Source: Candidatus Roseilinea sp. NK_OTU-006 (GTDB lineage: Bacteria; Chloroflexota; Anaerolineae; J036; Brachytrichaceae). Taken from it: a stretch of 64,000 bases of DNA. Location of the stretch: NCBI RefSeq assembly GCF_012931985.1, contig NZ_JAAFGM010000006.1, forward strand, positions 62,001 to 126,000, written 5' to 3'. Within the stretch, counting starts at the first letter, position 1; every line of letters starts with the position of its first letter. The position numbers and the translations under genes were made by a program. Shown here one piece after another: positions 38,730 to 47,243 of the stretch. The notes beneath the pieces were generated by a model. That model did not search any database. It saw only the letters and a program-made list of their open reading frames with translations, and was not told the DNA's origin.

Positions 38730-39539
38730 ATGTCCGAAGAGCGTCGCCGTGCAATCATCGAGCTGCTCGAAAGCGAGCGGCGCGTGCGCGTAGAGGACCT
38801 GGCGCGACGTTTCGACGTCAGCGCGGTTACCATCCGCAAAGACCTGACCGAGCTTGAGGCGCGCGGCCTGTTGCAGCGCACCCATGGCGGCGCAGTGCCG
38901 GCGCATAAAAGCCGCTTCAACCCCTCCTTCCTCGAAAAGCTCGAGCTGCACGCAGCGGAGAAACGCGCCATCGCTCATGCTGCGCTCGAATACATTCGCG
39001 AGGGCGACGCCCTGATCCTTGACGCCGGCAGCACCACGCTGGCGCTGGCCCGAGCGATGCTCGGGCGCTTCCGGCACCTGACGGTGATCACGAGTTCGGT
39101 GCCCATCGCGCTGGAGTTGGCGCAAGCCGGCTGGGACCTGATCCTGACCGGTGGGCACGTGCGTGGGCATAGCCTGGCGCTCATCGGACCAACGGCCGTG
39201 AGCGCCCTGACCGGCTTTCACGTGGACAAAGCCTTTCTGGGCGCCACGGGCGTCACGCTGTACGAGGGCTACAGCACTCCCAACCCACTGGATGCACAAC
39301 TGAAGCAGGCCATGATGCGCGCCGCCGATGAAAGCTACGTGCTCACCGATTCATCCAAACTCGGGCGCGGGGTGTTGGCCAATTACGCCCGGCTGGAAGA
39401 CATCAAGTTGCTGATTACCGATGCGCACGCGCCGGCGGACTTCATCGCCGGCCTGCAGCAGCGCGGCATTGCCTACAAGCTGGCGCAGCCCGCTACCGTT
39501 TCGAGCGATGAATCGGGACGCCGGGTTACTCAGCTCTAA
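38730..39539 (+). CDS. DeoR-family transcriptional regulator
   Basis: 269 residues. An N-terminal winged helix (RRRAIIELLESERRVRVEDLARRF, then VSAVTIRKDLTELEARGL with LLQRTHGGA) precedes the DeoR sugar-phosphate sensor domain (ILDAGSTTLALARAM, AFLGATGVTLYEGYSTPN, VLTDSSKLGRG). It is the last gene of the inositol cluster and probably represses it, as IolR-type DeoR proteins do, with a phosphorylated intermediate of the pathway as inducer. The ATG at 38730 is where the helix-turn-helix begins. Confidence 0.88.
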   Translation: MSEERRRAIIELLESERRVRVEDLARRFDVSAVTIRKDLTELEARGLLQRTHGGAVPAHKSRFNPSFLEKLELHAAEKRAIAHAALEYIREGDALILDAGSTTLALARAMLGRFRHLTVITSSVPIALELAQAGWDLILTGGHVRGHSLALIGPTAVSALTGFHVDKAFLGATGVTLYEGYSTPNPLDAQLKQAMMRAADESYVLTDSSKLGRGVLANYARLEDIKLLITDAHAPADFIAGLQQRGIAYKLAQPATVSSDESGRRVTQL

Positions 39540-39648
39540 GCTTCGCTCAAGGATTTGAAAATGCCGGTCTAGTACAATTTTTTTAGATCAGACACGTGTT
39601 GAGGATAATTCCAGAAAGATCAGGGTAAAACCCCAAGGAGGTTGACGA

Positions 39649-40329
39649 GTGTTCTACTTCGATCCGCTCTATTTCGTGTTCGCGGTCCCGCCGTTGCTGT
39701 TGGCGATGTGGGCGCAGTGGAAGGTTCAAAGCACCTTCGCCAAATATGCACGTGTGCCGACCCGCTCCGGCGTGAATGGCATTCAGACGGCCCAGGTGCT
39801 CATCAACCGGAATGGGCTGAGCGTCGGTGTGACGAGCGTCCCCGGCCATCTTACCGACCACTACGATCCACGCAGCAAGACGGTGGCGTTGTCGCAGAGT
39901 TCGCAGCAAAACTCCATCGCGTCTGTCGCCGTCGTCGCTCACGAGTTGGGCCACGCTCTGCAAGACAAAGAAAACTACGGCCCGCTCAAGCTGCGCGGGG
40001 CGATCGTGCCCGCCGTGCAACTCGGCGGGTGGGTCGGTCCGATCCTGTTCATCCTCGGCCTGATGCTGGCGTCCGAGCCGCTGATGTGGGTCGGTGTCAT
40101 CGGCTTTGGCCTGGCTGCGCTGTTCGCCATTGTCACCTTGCCGGTGGAGTTCGATGCAAGCCGCCGGGCGCTGGCCATGCTGCAAACTAACTATCTGCTC
40201 ACCGATCAGGAGTTGCGAGGCGCGAAGCAGGTGCTCGATGCCGCTGCGCTGACCTATGTCGCTGCGGCCGCGCAGGCGCTCACCACGTTGCTCTACTACA
40301 TCACGCTCATGGGTCGCCAGCGCGATTGA
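39649..40329 (+). CDS. YugP-type membrane zinc metallopeptidase
   Basis: 226 residues with an N-terminal membrane helix and two to three later ones. The zinc motif HELGH is at residues 98-102 (VVAHELGHALQDKENY) and the third-ligand region is FDASRRALAML. It matches the neutral zinc metallopeptidase family of Bacillus YugP; substrates are not known. The start is GTG with an excellent AGGAGG site (39636-39641). A strong terminator follows the stop. Confidence 0.87.
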   Translation: MFYFDPLYFVFAVPPLLLAMWAQWKVQSTFAKYARVPTRSGVNGIQTAQVLINRNGLSVGVTSVPGHLTDHYDPRSKTVALSQSSQQNSIASVAVVAHELGHALQDKENYGPLKLRGAIVPAVQLGGWVGPILFILGLMLASEPLMWVGVIGFGLAALFAIVTLPVEFDASRRALAMLQTNYLLTDQELRGAKQVLDAAALTYVAAAAQALTTLLYYITLMGRQRD

Positions 40330-40356
40330 GGAGATCGGGGTTGAAGCCGGAATGCA

Positions 40357-40393
40357 ACAGGGCGGATGTGAATCATCCGCCCTGTCTGTTTTT
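40357..40393 (+). terminator. Rho-independent terminator after the YugP-type gene
   Basis: A perfect 12-bp stem (ACAGGGCGGATG at 40357-40368 with CATCCGCCCTGT at 40374-40385) and a 5-base loop are followed by CTGTTTTT. It ends the YugP-type transcript and sits against the 3' end of the convergent DUF169 gene, so it may serve both strands. Confidence 0.88.
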
Positions 40394-41162
40394 AGCGTGG
40401 CGCGCTTCCAGCCGCGTGGCTGGGGAACATCAGTCGGCGCATCTCATCGGGCTTGAACCAGAAGTTCTCGAACATCTCGATCACATAGGCGATATGATGC
40501 GCCGGCAGCGCCACGAACAGCTCGCCGCTGGCGACGTGATTGAAGCCCCGCCCGCCGCCCTCGCCCAGGGCGAACACCGTGTTCTGCGTGTGCCACGGCG
40601 CGGCGAACAGCGACGAACACGATGATGGCCCCAACTCGCCGTGAGGCAACGTCCCTTCGCGCACGCTGGCCGCGCCGGCGATCTGCATGGCGCGCTGCGC
40701 GTCGGTGATGATGCACAGTAAGTCCATCGGCACGTCCGCGTCGAGGTCGCGCAACGGCGCAGCGGCGATGGCAGCAATTGCTCCAACCGGCAGCGTGTAG
40801 CTCTGCTGCTTGTTGCGCTTGGCGGCGACCGGCGTGAAGAAGCCTTGGGCCATCGTCAGGTATTCGCCATCGCAGATCAGGCTGCCGGCCTCCTCGTGCG
40901 GCAAAAAGCCGAGGTGATACTGGCCGACGTAGCAATCGTGCTGCTGCGCATCCACGTAGATCTTCTTGCCCCGCTCGGCGTGATGCAGAATGCTGCACAC
41001 GGGCACGCGCGCGGGCTGGTAGCCGGGCGGCGGCGCGGCATCACAGTACGTCACGGCGACCGGCTCGCGCTTGAGTCGCACTTGGTTCATCAGGATGTCA
41101 TACAGCCGGGCACGGTCTACCGGCCGGCCGGCGGAGAGGGAACGCCATTCGCGCAGGTTCAT
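40392..41162 (-). CDS. DUF169-family protein
   Basis: 256 residues. KREPVAVTYCDAAPPPGY and the spaced cysteines in VPVCSILHHAERG and QQHDCYVGQYHLGF follow the DUF169 pattern; EMFENFWFKPDEMRRLMFPS closes it. The conserved cysteines suggest metal or cofactor binding but no reaction is established. It is the last gene of the bchX-to-DUF169 strand, 54 bases after the methyltransferase-like gene, so it may be cotranscribed with the bacteriochlorophyll genes. Confidence 0.72.
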   Translation of the reverse strand: MNLREWRSLSAGRPVDRARLYDILMNQVRLKREPVAVTYCDAAPPPGYQPARVPVCSILHHAERGKKIYVDAQQHDCYVGQYHLGFLPHEEAGSLICDGEYLTMAQGFFTPVAAKRNKQQSYTLPVGAIAAIAAAPLRDLDADVPMDLLCIITDAQRAMQIAGAASVREGTLPHGELGPSSCSSLFAAPWHTQNTVFALGEGGGRGFNHVASGELFVALPAHHIAYVIEMFENFWFKPDEMRRLMFPSHAAGSAPR

Positions 41163-41216
41163 AGTCTGTGTCTGTCCAGAAACAAAAGCGCGATCATTGC
41201 GGCTGCCCCGTCGAAC

Positions 41217-41834
41217 TCAAAACACGAACGGCACAAAACGCTTGGTGCGCGCCATGTAATCGCGATAGGCCTCGCCCAATGCGCGCGCGAGCAGCGCTTC
41301 TTCGCGTGGCACGCGCACGGCATACGCCCAAATGAGCATGACCGCGCTGATGAGCGCTCCGAGCCATGTGCTCAGCATCAGGGCAAAACCGACGCTGCTC
41401 AAAAAGCCGCCTGTGTAGGCCGGATGGCGCACCCAGCGATATGGGCCATCGCGCACCACCACATGACCCGGCTGCACGGCCACCTCGCCCACAAAGTAGC
41501 CTCCCAGCGCGCGCTGCGCCCACAGGCGCGTCCCCCATCCCAGCGCCACCATGAGCACGCCGGCCCACACGATGCCATCGCGCATCTCGCCACGGACGAC
41601 GCCGATCTTCAAAAAGCCGCACGTCAAACGCGCAGTCAGTCCGATCAGCAGCGCCAACCCCAAAGGCGGAAATAGGCCCTGCGCGCGCGCCGTCGCAGCG
41701 CCGGCCGTCCGCTTGCGCCGCGATTCGGTGGCCATAAAGCCGAACTGCATCAGCGCAAACAGGGCGGCCAGCCCCACAGACGGGAAGACCCCATCCGGGC
41801 CGATGAAATAGGCGTAGAGAGGATCATCCGCCAT
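41217..41834 (-). CDS. ICMT/PEMT-like membrane methyltransferase
   Basis: 205 residues with about five hydrophobic helices. The S-adenosylmethionine-binding signature of the isoprenylcysteine/phospholipid methyltransferase family is GPYRWVRHPAYTGGFLSSVG, and VPREEALLARALGEAYRDYMARTKRFVPFVF (in part) contains the conserved E-x-L...Y-R-x-Y. It begins 8 bases after the bchZ stop, so coexpression is very likely. A tailoring role on a tetrapyrrole, quinone or lipid is conceivable but unproven. Confidence 0.78.
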   Translation of the reverse strand: MADDPLYAYFIGPDGVFPSVGLAALFALMQFGFMATESRRKRTAGAATARAQGLFPPLGLALLIGLTARLTCGFLKIGVVRGEMRDGIVWAGVLMVALGWGTRLWAQRALGGYFVGEVAVQPGHVVVRDGPYRWVRHPAYTGGFLSSVGFALMLSTWLGALISAVMLIWAYAVRVPREEALLARALGEAYRDYMARTKRFVPFVF

Positions 41835-41842
41835 GGCTGCGC

Positions 41843-43384
41843 TCACCGCTGCGCGGCCGTTGCCGCCAGTGCTTGCTCTACGGTATCCGGCGTCACTTCG
41901 CGCAGGTTGTGCTTGATGGCATAGACCTCGACCTGCGCGCGCAGCTCGCGGCTGGCGCTGATGCGGCTGATCCACGGGATGCCTTCGAGATGTCGGTCGA
42001 GCTGCGCCCGTGCTGCTTCGCTCCACACCAGCCGGCTCGCTGCCGTCAGCGGGTTGGCCGCCTCTTTGGGCTGGCCGGCGGCTGCCACGTTGTCGAAAGG
42101 CAGGAAGTTGAACACCAGGTCGTAATAGCGGTTCACCATCTCTTGCACGATGTAGACGACGCCGCTATAGCCCATGAACGGGGTGCCCAGCGCGCGGCGC
42201 ACCACTGCGCCGGGGAACGCGGCAGGGATGAAGTGCGTCGCCTTGGCCTGCGCCTCGGTCAAGTAGATCTTCTCGTTCAAGCTGCCGAACAAAAAGGCCG
42301 GCTGCTTTTTGTGCAGCGTCTCGCGGATTTGGATGTTGTCCATCTCGCCGGGGCGACGCGGCCGACCGCTGGCGAAGTGCAGTTTCATGCCAAGCTCGTC
42401 GGCTAACAAGCGCACCAGGCCCTCGGTGTAGCTGCGGCCGGCCACAACAGCAAACTCGGTCGTGGCGAACCAGTCGCCCTGGGGGCCGCGCCAGAGGTCC
42501 CACAGCGGCGCGAGCGTGGTCTGCTTCTCGCGGGCGATGAACGCATCGGCCTGTGCGCGCGTGCCGAGCAGGTCGCCGAGCTGCTGGATGAACTCCGTCG
42601 TCTCACGGATGCCCATTGGCGCGAACAGATAGGGTCTGCCCAGCTCCTTGGCCAGCGCCTCGCCAAACTCGCGGTACATCACCACGTTCACTGCGCCGCG
42701 CGATAGGCGCGGCGTATCCTCCAAGGTCGCCTCGAACGGATAGACCAAGTTCACCTTGCCGCCGGCGCCCTCGATCAACCGCTTGATCTCGTGCAGGTCG
42801 GCGGGTGAATTGAAGCAACCGTAGGTCGGGCCGATGATGTTCACCATTTGCGCGTCGTTCGCCGATAGCGGCGCAGCGCGCTCGCGCCCGAAGCGATTCC
42901 ACAGCCAAAGCAGCGCGCGGTCGCGGCCTTCCCACTCATCGCCCTCTAGTGACTGGCTCCAGAAGAACGGCACAGGTGGATCGAGCTTGCTCAGCCAATC
43001 GCTGTGATCCGACGAGATCATCTCGCTCTCGGCGGTGCTGACCACGATGAGCGTTTTATCGGGGTGAAGTGATCGCAGCGCCTCAACCGCTCGGCGCACG
43101 GCGCCGGCTGTGCCGAGCAGGGTTACCTCTTGCTCGCGCATCACGCTGGGCGTGATGTTGTGAATATGCGGGATGGCATCGGTGTAATCGGGCACAGCCG
43201 TGGCGACGAGGTTGAAGCAGCCGATGGGCGCATCGCAAATGAGATGCACGTCGGGCAGGGTGCACATCGTCCACACGGCGGCCCAGTAGCCGCTGGTGCT
43301 CTCCAGGTCGCGGATGAGTTCGATGGGCGCGCGCGACTGATCGGCGGCCGGCGCGCGATTGGGCAGGTCATTCAGGTCGGTCAT
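41843..43384 (-). CDS. bchZ: Chlorophyllide a reductase subunit Z
   Basis: 513 residues, the catalytic NB-protein half paralogous to NifK/BchB. GYWAAVWTMCTLPDVHLICDAPIGCFNL carries Cys56, likely ligand of the inter-subunit iron-sulfur cluster, and MREQEVTLLGTAGAVRRAVEAL follows. The C-terminal PCP_red-like segment (WSEAARAQLDRHLEGIPWIS) is present. With BchY and the BchX reductase it reduces the C7=C8 bond of chlorophyllide a toward bacteriochlorophyll a. The distinction from BchB rests on its grouping with clear BchX and BchY. Confidence 0.9.
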   Translation of the reverse strand: MTDLNDLPNRAPAADQSRAPIELIRDLESTSGYWAAVWTMCTLPDVHLICDAPIGCFNLVATAVPDYTDAIPHIHNITPSVMREQEVTLLGTAGAVRRAVEALRSLHPDKTLIVVSTAESEMISSDHSDWLSKLDPPVPFFWSQSLEGDEWEGRDRALLWLWNRFGRERAAPLSANDAQMVNIIGPTYGCFNSPADLHEIKRLIEGAGGKVNLVYPFEATLEDTPRLSRGAVNVVMYREFGEALAKELGRPYLFAPMGIRETTEFIQQLGDLLGTRAQADAFIAREKQTTLAPLWDLWRGPQGDWFATTEFAVVAGRSYTEGLVRLLADELGMKLHFASGRPRRPGEMDNIQIRETLHKKQPAFLFGSLNEKIYLTEAQAKATHFIPAAFPGAVVRRALGTPFMGYSGVVYIVQEMVNRYYDLVFNFLPFDNVAAAGQPKEAANPLTAASRLVWSEAARAQLDRHLEGIPWISRISASRELRAQVEVYAIKHNLREVTPDTVEQALAATAAQR

Positions 43385-43417
43385 AGCAGGGGCAGTCTAT
43401 ACGCCGGAAGGCCGGGG

Positions 43418-44863
43418 CTAGTCCATCGTGTTGATCGGCGCCGGCCCAGCAGGCGCTGTTGGGCGCGGGCCTTCAAAGAACTCGCGCATCCACGCATAGC
43501 GCGGGGCGCGTTCGAGCGCGTCGCGAATGAGTTGGATGGTGCCGGCCAGGCCCGCGCTGAGGAAGAGCGGTCGCACGCTCAACATGTTGGTGTAGTACAT
43601 GCCGGGAATGCCGCGTTGCTTCGCTTCGGCGCTGAGCGGCGTGGTGCCGAGCACCAGATCGGGTTGGTATCGGTCGAGCGCGCGCACGTCTTGCTCCAGT
43701 GTTTTTTGGTAGACGATCTCGCGCGTGCCGCGCGCTTTCAGCCATGCCTCGTCGGCGGCGGTGTAGAGCGATTTTTGAATGCTGGTGCTGATGTAAGGCA
43801 CTTCGGCGCCGGCTTCCACCAGCAAGCGCGCGTAGAGCAACTCATTGCCCTCGTAGCCACACACCATCACTCTGCCTCGCAGCGGGAATTGGCTGATGAT
43901 GGCCTTGCACTTGTCGCGCTCTTCGGCGGCCACTTGCTCCGCCAGTTCGCCATCCAGTTTGAGCGCGGCGGCGACGGCCTTGATCCAGTTGTAAGTCGCC
44001 TCGGGGCCAACGGGTGCGCCGCTGATGATCGGCACGCCGGCCGCGCGCAAGGTCGCCACGCTGCCGCCGTAGAACGGATGCACGGCCGCGATCGCGCCCA
44101 CCCGCCGCGCCAGCTTGTAGTCATCCAGGTTGCGCGAAGGTAACGTGGCTGCCAGGCCGCCCCCCAGCCGTTTGAGCACCGCATCCACGGAGATCGGATC
44201 GGCCGGGAAGACTTCGCCGAGCATGATGACCTTCCGGCGCAGCGCCTCTTCCTCCTCGTTGCTGCCATCGTAAGTCAGCGGCCGCTCCACGCCATCTTCC
44301 GTGGTTTCTGTTTGGGCCGGCGCGTATCGCTTGAGGAGGGCATTGATGGCGACATCTTTTGCTTCGGGATGTGAGTGAATCGCGTAGGCGGGCACCCGTA
44401 CGAGGATCACGTCCACGCCGTTGATCTGCCGGGGCAACATCTCTTCGGTCAGGCCGGCGGTCTCGGCCACGCACAGCGAGATGGCCGCCACCAGCTTGGT
44501 GCCGGGCATCTTGCTCGCCTCGATGCACGCCGCGATGGCCGCCTCGGCAACGTTGCCGGCCACCAATTCTTTCGTGCCGAAGGCGGGCGCAGCGATGCTC
44601 TTGCGTGCGGCGTAGAAGTGCGTGACGAAAGTCAACCCGTACAGACAGCCGGTATCGGTCACCATCGCCGTCTGCACGCCATCAATGCGGGTGAGCACGC
44701 GCAGGCTGCCGAAGGCCGGACACATCGTCTGTGGGGTGAGGTTGTGGTCGGGCGAGACCGAGTGGCCCGTTTGAGATTGGAGATCGGAGACCGAAGATTT
44801 GCTCCGCGTCTCGATAATCTCAGGGGTGATCAAATTGCCTTCTGGAACGGTCAGGCTTGCCAT
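43418..44863 (-). CDS. bchY: Chlorophyllide a reductase subunit Y
   Basis: 481 residues of the NifD/BchN-like subunit. TMCPAFGSLRVLTRIDGVQ (Cys48), TGCLYGLTFVTHFYAARKSI (Cys73) and SLCVAETAGLTEEMLP (Cys131) are the three cysteines expected to bind the shared 4Fe-4S cluster with BchZ, and the phrase YGLTFVTHFY is typical of BchY rather than BchN. About 45 residues precede the conserved core and look poorly conserved. An AGGAGA site lies just before the ATG. The bchZ start is 33 bases after its stop. Confidence 0.92.
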   Translation of the reverse strand: MASLTVPEGNLITPEIIETRSKSSVSDLQSQTGHSVSPDHNLTPQTMCPAFGSLRVLTRIDGVQTAMVTDTGCLYGLTFVTHFYAARKSIAAPAFGTKELVAGNVAEAAIAACIEASKMPGTKLVAAISLCVAETAGLTEEMLPRQINGVDVILVRVPAYAIHSHPEAKDVAINALLKRYAPAQTETTEDGVERPLTYDGSNEEEEALRRKVIMLGEVFPADPISVDAVLKRLGGGLAATLPSRNLDDYKLARRVGAIAAVHPFYGGSVATLRAAGVPIISGAPVGPEATYNWIKAVAAALKLDGELAEQVAAEERDKCKAIISQFPLRGRVMVCGYEGNELLYARLLVEAGAEVPYISTSIQKSLYTAADEAWLKARGTREIVYQKTLEQDVRALDRYQPDLVLGTTPLSAEAKQRGIPGMYYTNMLSVRPLFLSAGLAGTIQLIRDALERAPRYAWMREFFEGPRPTAPAGPAPINTMD

Positions 44864-44912
44864 GAAGTGTCTCCTCTTGTTGAGCGGTCACTAGGGTATC
44901 GAGCATCGGTGA

Positions 44913-45414
44913 TTAGGTCGGGCGGGGTTGAAGCGCGGCAGTTTGGGAATGCGCGAGCATCCAGGCCGCCCAGGCAAAGCCGGCGTTGGAGGTTGGAGAT
45001 GGTGCTGATGATCTGCTCGCCCCAGTGCGCCTCCAGCGGCTTGTTCGGCATACCGGCAATGCCGCTGAGGGCAAATGTGATGATCAAGTTGAGGGCGAAT
45101 AGACCGGCGGCCAGGCGATTGCGTCGCTCGAGCGCGCTGTGGATCAGCAACGCCGCCGGGGCCACGTTGGCCATGGTTGAGATGCCGATCGGCACGAAGA
45201 CCCAGGTGCGATCCGGCCGGGGGAGCGCCAGCGCGAGCGCGAACGCGGCGATGCCGCCCAGCGCCGGCGGAAGCCATGCCAAGGTGCCGTGGTCATCCTG
45301 AGCGCGCATGCGTTTGCGCACAAGGAGCGTCCAGGCGACAAACGTGAACCCCGGCGTGATGAGCGGGAAGAGCAATTGGCTGAGCAGAGGCACATCCACG
45401 CGGCTGATGGACAT
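44913..45414 (-). pseudogene. Membrane protein between bchX and bchY, frameshifted by a 7-bp duplication
   Basis: Unrecognised membrane protein with four hydrophobic segments (LLFPLITPGFTFVAWTLLV, LPPALGGIAAFALALAL, WVFVPIGISTMANVAPAALL, AAGLFALNLIITFALSGIAG). As written, the frame runs on past residue 140 into polar, unconvincing sequence and overlaps bchY to 44851. A tandem heptamer (GTTGGAG twice at 44985-44998, plus strand) sits at the break. Removing one copy reads ISNAGFAWAAWMLAHSQTAAL and ends at a stop (44913-44915) 49 bases before bchY, giving 164 residues with a fifth membrane segment. So the gene is either recently broken, phase-variable, or mis-sequenced at this site. Confidence 0.65.
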
Positions 45415-45459
45415 GGCCGACTTCCAGGTTGCTTTCAGCGTCCCCTCTCTTCTGACTTC

Positions 45460-46626
45460 TCATTCATAGAACGGCGCGGCCGTATAGCGCAGGTCGGCCA
45501 GGCGGAACTTTTCGCCGCTGTGGCCGAGCGCAGACAGGATGGCGATTTTGGCGTCTATGTCTTTGCACGGGTCGCCGAAGACTGCTTCCCAGCCGGCTTC
45601 GGTTGTCACCACCACGCCGCGCTCCGGCTCTTCGACCAGCCGGGTGACCTTCAACCCCATCTCCTGCATGATGCGCCGCACCAGGACTTTGCTGTCCTGG
45701 CTGTAGTCCGGGCTGTTCAGGTCAATGCCGACCACCGATTGGCTGTCGCGTCCCATCAGCTCATCGAGCGTGGCGCCTTGGGGCAAGTCCGGCGGCTCGC
45801 TTGCGCCGAACACGGCCAGGAACTCGTCGTATTCCAGAGGCGTGATCTTCGTCGGCGCCGTGTATTCGCGACGGTGAATCTTATTGACGAAGGCGTCGAA
45901 GATGGCATCCATCTCCGGCAACTCGAAGAGCAACTTGCAGCGATCGCTGAGCGCGCGGGCCGCCGGGCTGAAAGGAATCTTGGCTAAGATGGGCAAGCCG
46001 ATGCGCTCGGCGAAGCGCTCGGCCACGCCGCTGCCGTCGTCGCGGTTGAGCACCATGCCGATCAGGCGCGTGCTGCCGCCCATGGCCTGGAAGTAGTTGA
46101 CGGCGCGGGCGATGTTGTTCGCCGCATACAAGCTCATGCGGTCATGGCTGGCGACGATGATGATCTCCTCGGCCAGGCTCTTAGCGATGGGCGTCGCAAA
46201 GCCGCCGCACACCACATCGCCGAGGAAGTCCATGATGATGTAATCCAATGCCCAGTTGGCCATGCCGCGTTCTTCGAGCAGGCCGAAGCCGAAGGAGATG
46301 CCGCGCCCGCCGCAGCCACGGCCAACCTCCGGCCCGCCTAACTCCGCGCCGAAGAGCTGCGCGCCGCGCCCCAGGTCGGCTTTGAAGATCAAGTGACGCA
46401 CGTCCAGCTCTTTCTCGCGGCCGGCGTCTTTGAAAAGCCGCCACTGATCGCCGATGGTCGGCAAGCTACGCCCCTCGAATAGCGCGTTGCAACTGTCATG
46501 CTTTGGGTCACAACCAAGCTGCAACACGCGCAGACCTTTGAGCGCCATCTTGGCGCTGAGATTGGCGGTGAAGAAGCTCTTGCCAATGCCGCCTTTGCCG
46601 TAGATTGCGAGCATCCGTGGGGTCAT
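45460..46626 (-). CDS. bchX: Chlorophyllide a reductase iron-sulfur ATPase subunit X
   Basis: 388 residues of the NifH/BchL-like reductase component. The P-loop GKGGIGKS is at residues 10-17; Cys105 (GRGCGGRGI) and Cys140 (GDVVCGGF) are the subunit-bridging 4Fe-4S ligands; LGCDPKHDSCNALFEG is the switch region. AIYGKGGIGKSFFTANLSA and the long C-terminal extension (beyond about residue 290) mark BchX rather than BchL. It delivers electrons to BchYZ with ATP hydrolysis. It is the first gene of the operon with a GGAG ribosome site; paired direct repeats lie just upstream. Confidence 0.93.
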   Translation of the reverse strand: MTPRMLAIYGKGGIGKSFFTANLSAKMALKGLRVLQLGCDPKHDSCNALFEGRSLPTIGDQWRLFKDAGREKELDVRHLIFKADLGRGAQLFGAELGGPEVGRGCGGRGISFGFGLLEERGMANWALDYIIMDFLGDVVCGGFATPIAKSLAEEIIIVASHDRMSLYAANNIARAVNYFQAMGGSTRLIGMVLNRDDGSGVAERFAERIGLPILAKIPFSPAARALSDRCKLLFELPEMDAIFDAFVNKIHRREYTAPTKITPLEYDEFLAVFGASEPPDLPQGATLDELMGRDSQSVVGIDLNSPDYSQDSKVLVRRIMQEMGLKVTRLVEEPERGVVVTTEAGWEAVFGDPCKDIDAKIAILSALGHSGEKFRLADLRYTAAPFYE

Positions 46627-47112
46627 AGTTCTCCGTTACACGTTGACACGTTTATCTGAGGTTTGGACATGAGTTTGGACACGCGCCAAAGGGAACTCCC
46701 GAAATCAGGCAAAGCTCAAAACAACACCGTCGGGAGATTCGCATGAGCAAGTCTATCAGAATGCCCCGTTTTTGCAGACGCGCCTCGACGATGGCGCAAC
46801 TGCTAGGCAGGCCGTCGGAATCGGGGCGGCGCTGCTGCGCTTCCCCGGCGCTGGATGGACCTTGCGGCCCGCCGGTTAGGTCAACCAGGGGGGCCGACAT
46901 CGCGACACACCAGCCCGGCGGCAGCGATACCGCTTACAGACATGTCCAACAGTTTATCCGGCCAGCCGCTCCTCGGCAAGCCTGTTGGCGGTTGTTTCCA
47001 GAACAGGCAGCGCGAGGAGCGCCTCCGCATCCTCGTCCCATCCGCGCCCGCTGTGCGGGCCTTGGCCGCGATCTCGCCGGATCTCGTCCGTGCGCTCGCC
47101 CGCTATCCTCAA
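46627..47112. other. Non-coding stretch between bchX and tRNA-Thr
   Basis: No convincing gene is seen in about 490 bases; several open frames exist on both strands but lack ribosome sites and recognisable protein sequence. The part next to bchX holds direct repeats: ACACGT twice at an 8-base period (46638-46651) and GTTTGGAC twice at a 12-base period (46661-46668, 46673-46680), together with a 7-bp inverted repeat (CTCCCGA/TCGGGAG, about 46696-46735). These are probably the control region of the bch operon. The rest could be remnant DNA. Confidence 0.5.
46638..46680 (-). promoter_or_regulatory. Paired direct repeats upstream of bchX, candidate operator
   Basis: ACACGT occurs at 46638-46643 and 46646-46651, and GTTTGGAC at 46661-46668 and 46673-46680, all within 55 bases of the bchX start codon (46626). 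Repeats with 8- and 12-base periods so close to the start suggest regulator binding or overlap with the promoter. No matched -35/-10 pair is obvious. Confidence 0.4.
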
Positions 47113-47142
47113 TTGACGCATCGGCGGTGCATGGGGTATGAT
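47113..47142 (+). promoter_or_regulatory. Promoter of tRNA-Thr
   Basis: TTGACG (47113-47118), an 18-base spacer and TATGAT (47137-47142) place transcription start near 47149, 12 bases before the mature tRNA. This is one of the best sigma-70-like promoters in the window. Confidence 0.7.
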
Positions 47143-47160
47143 TCGGGCTACAGCGGATGC

Positions 47161-47233
47161 GCTACCTTAGCTCAATCGGCAGAGCAATCGCTTCGTAAGC
47201 GATAGGTTTCGGGTTCGACTCCCGAAGGTAGCT
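47161..47233 (+). tRNA. tRNA-Thr (anticodon CGT)
   Basis: A full cloverleaf can be folded by eye: acceptor GCTACCT with AGGTAGC, D-stem GCTC/GAGC, anticodon stem ATCGC/GCGAT with loop TTCGTAA (anticodon CGT, reads ACG), five-base variable loop AGGTT, and T-arm TCGGG-TTCGACT-CCCGA. All stems are perfect. The 3' CCA is not encoded, so it must be added by tRNA nucleotidyltransferase. The promoter lies just upstream and a terminator 11 bases downstream. Confidence 0.97.
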
Positions 47234-47243
47234 TCTGAGTGAG

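Noticed and set aside
44851-44912. C-terminal extension of the membrane protein overlapping bchY
   Set aside because: It arises only after the 7-bp duplication shifts the frame; the sequence is polar and low in plausibility.
41843-46626. Assignment as bchB/bchN/bchL (protochlorophyllide reductase) instead of bchZ/Y/X
   Set aside because: The reductase begins AIYGKGGIGKSFFTANLSA and has the long BchX-type tail, and the 481-residue subunit has the BchY-type YGLTFVTHFY segment. Nitrogenase genes were excluded for the same reasons.
46659-46740. Insertion-sequence end beside bchX
   Set aside because: The CTCCCGA/TCGGGAG inverted repeat is only 7 bp, there is no transposase and no target-site duplication.
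46743-47205. Overlapping open frames on both strands between bchX and tRNA-Thr
   Set aside because: No ribosome sites, no recognisable protein sequence, and one frame runs through the tRNA gene. The composition fits non-coding GC-rich DNA.
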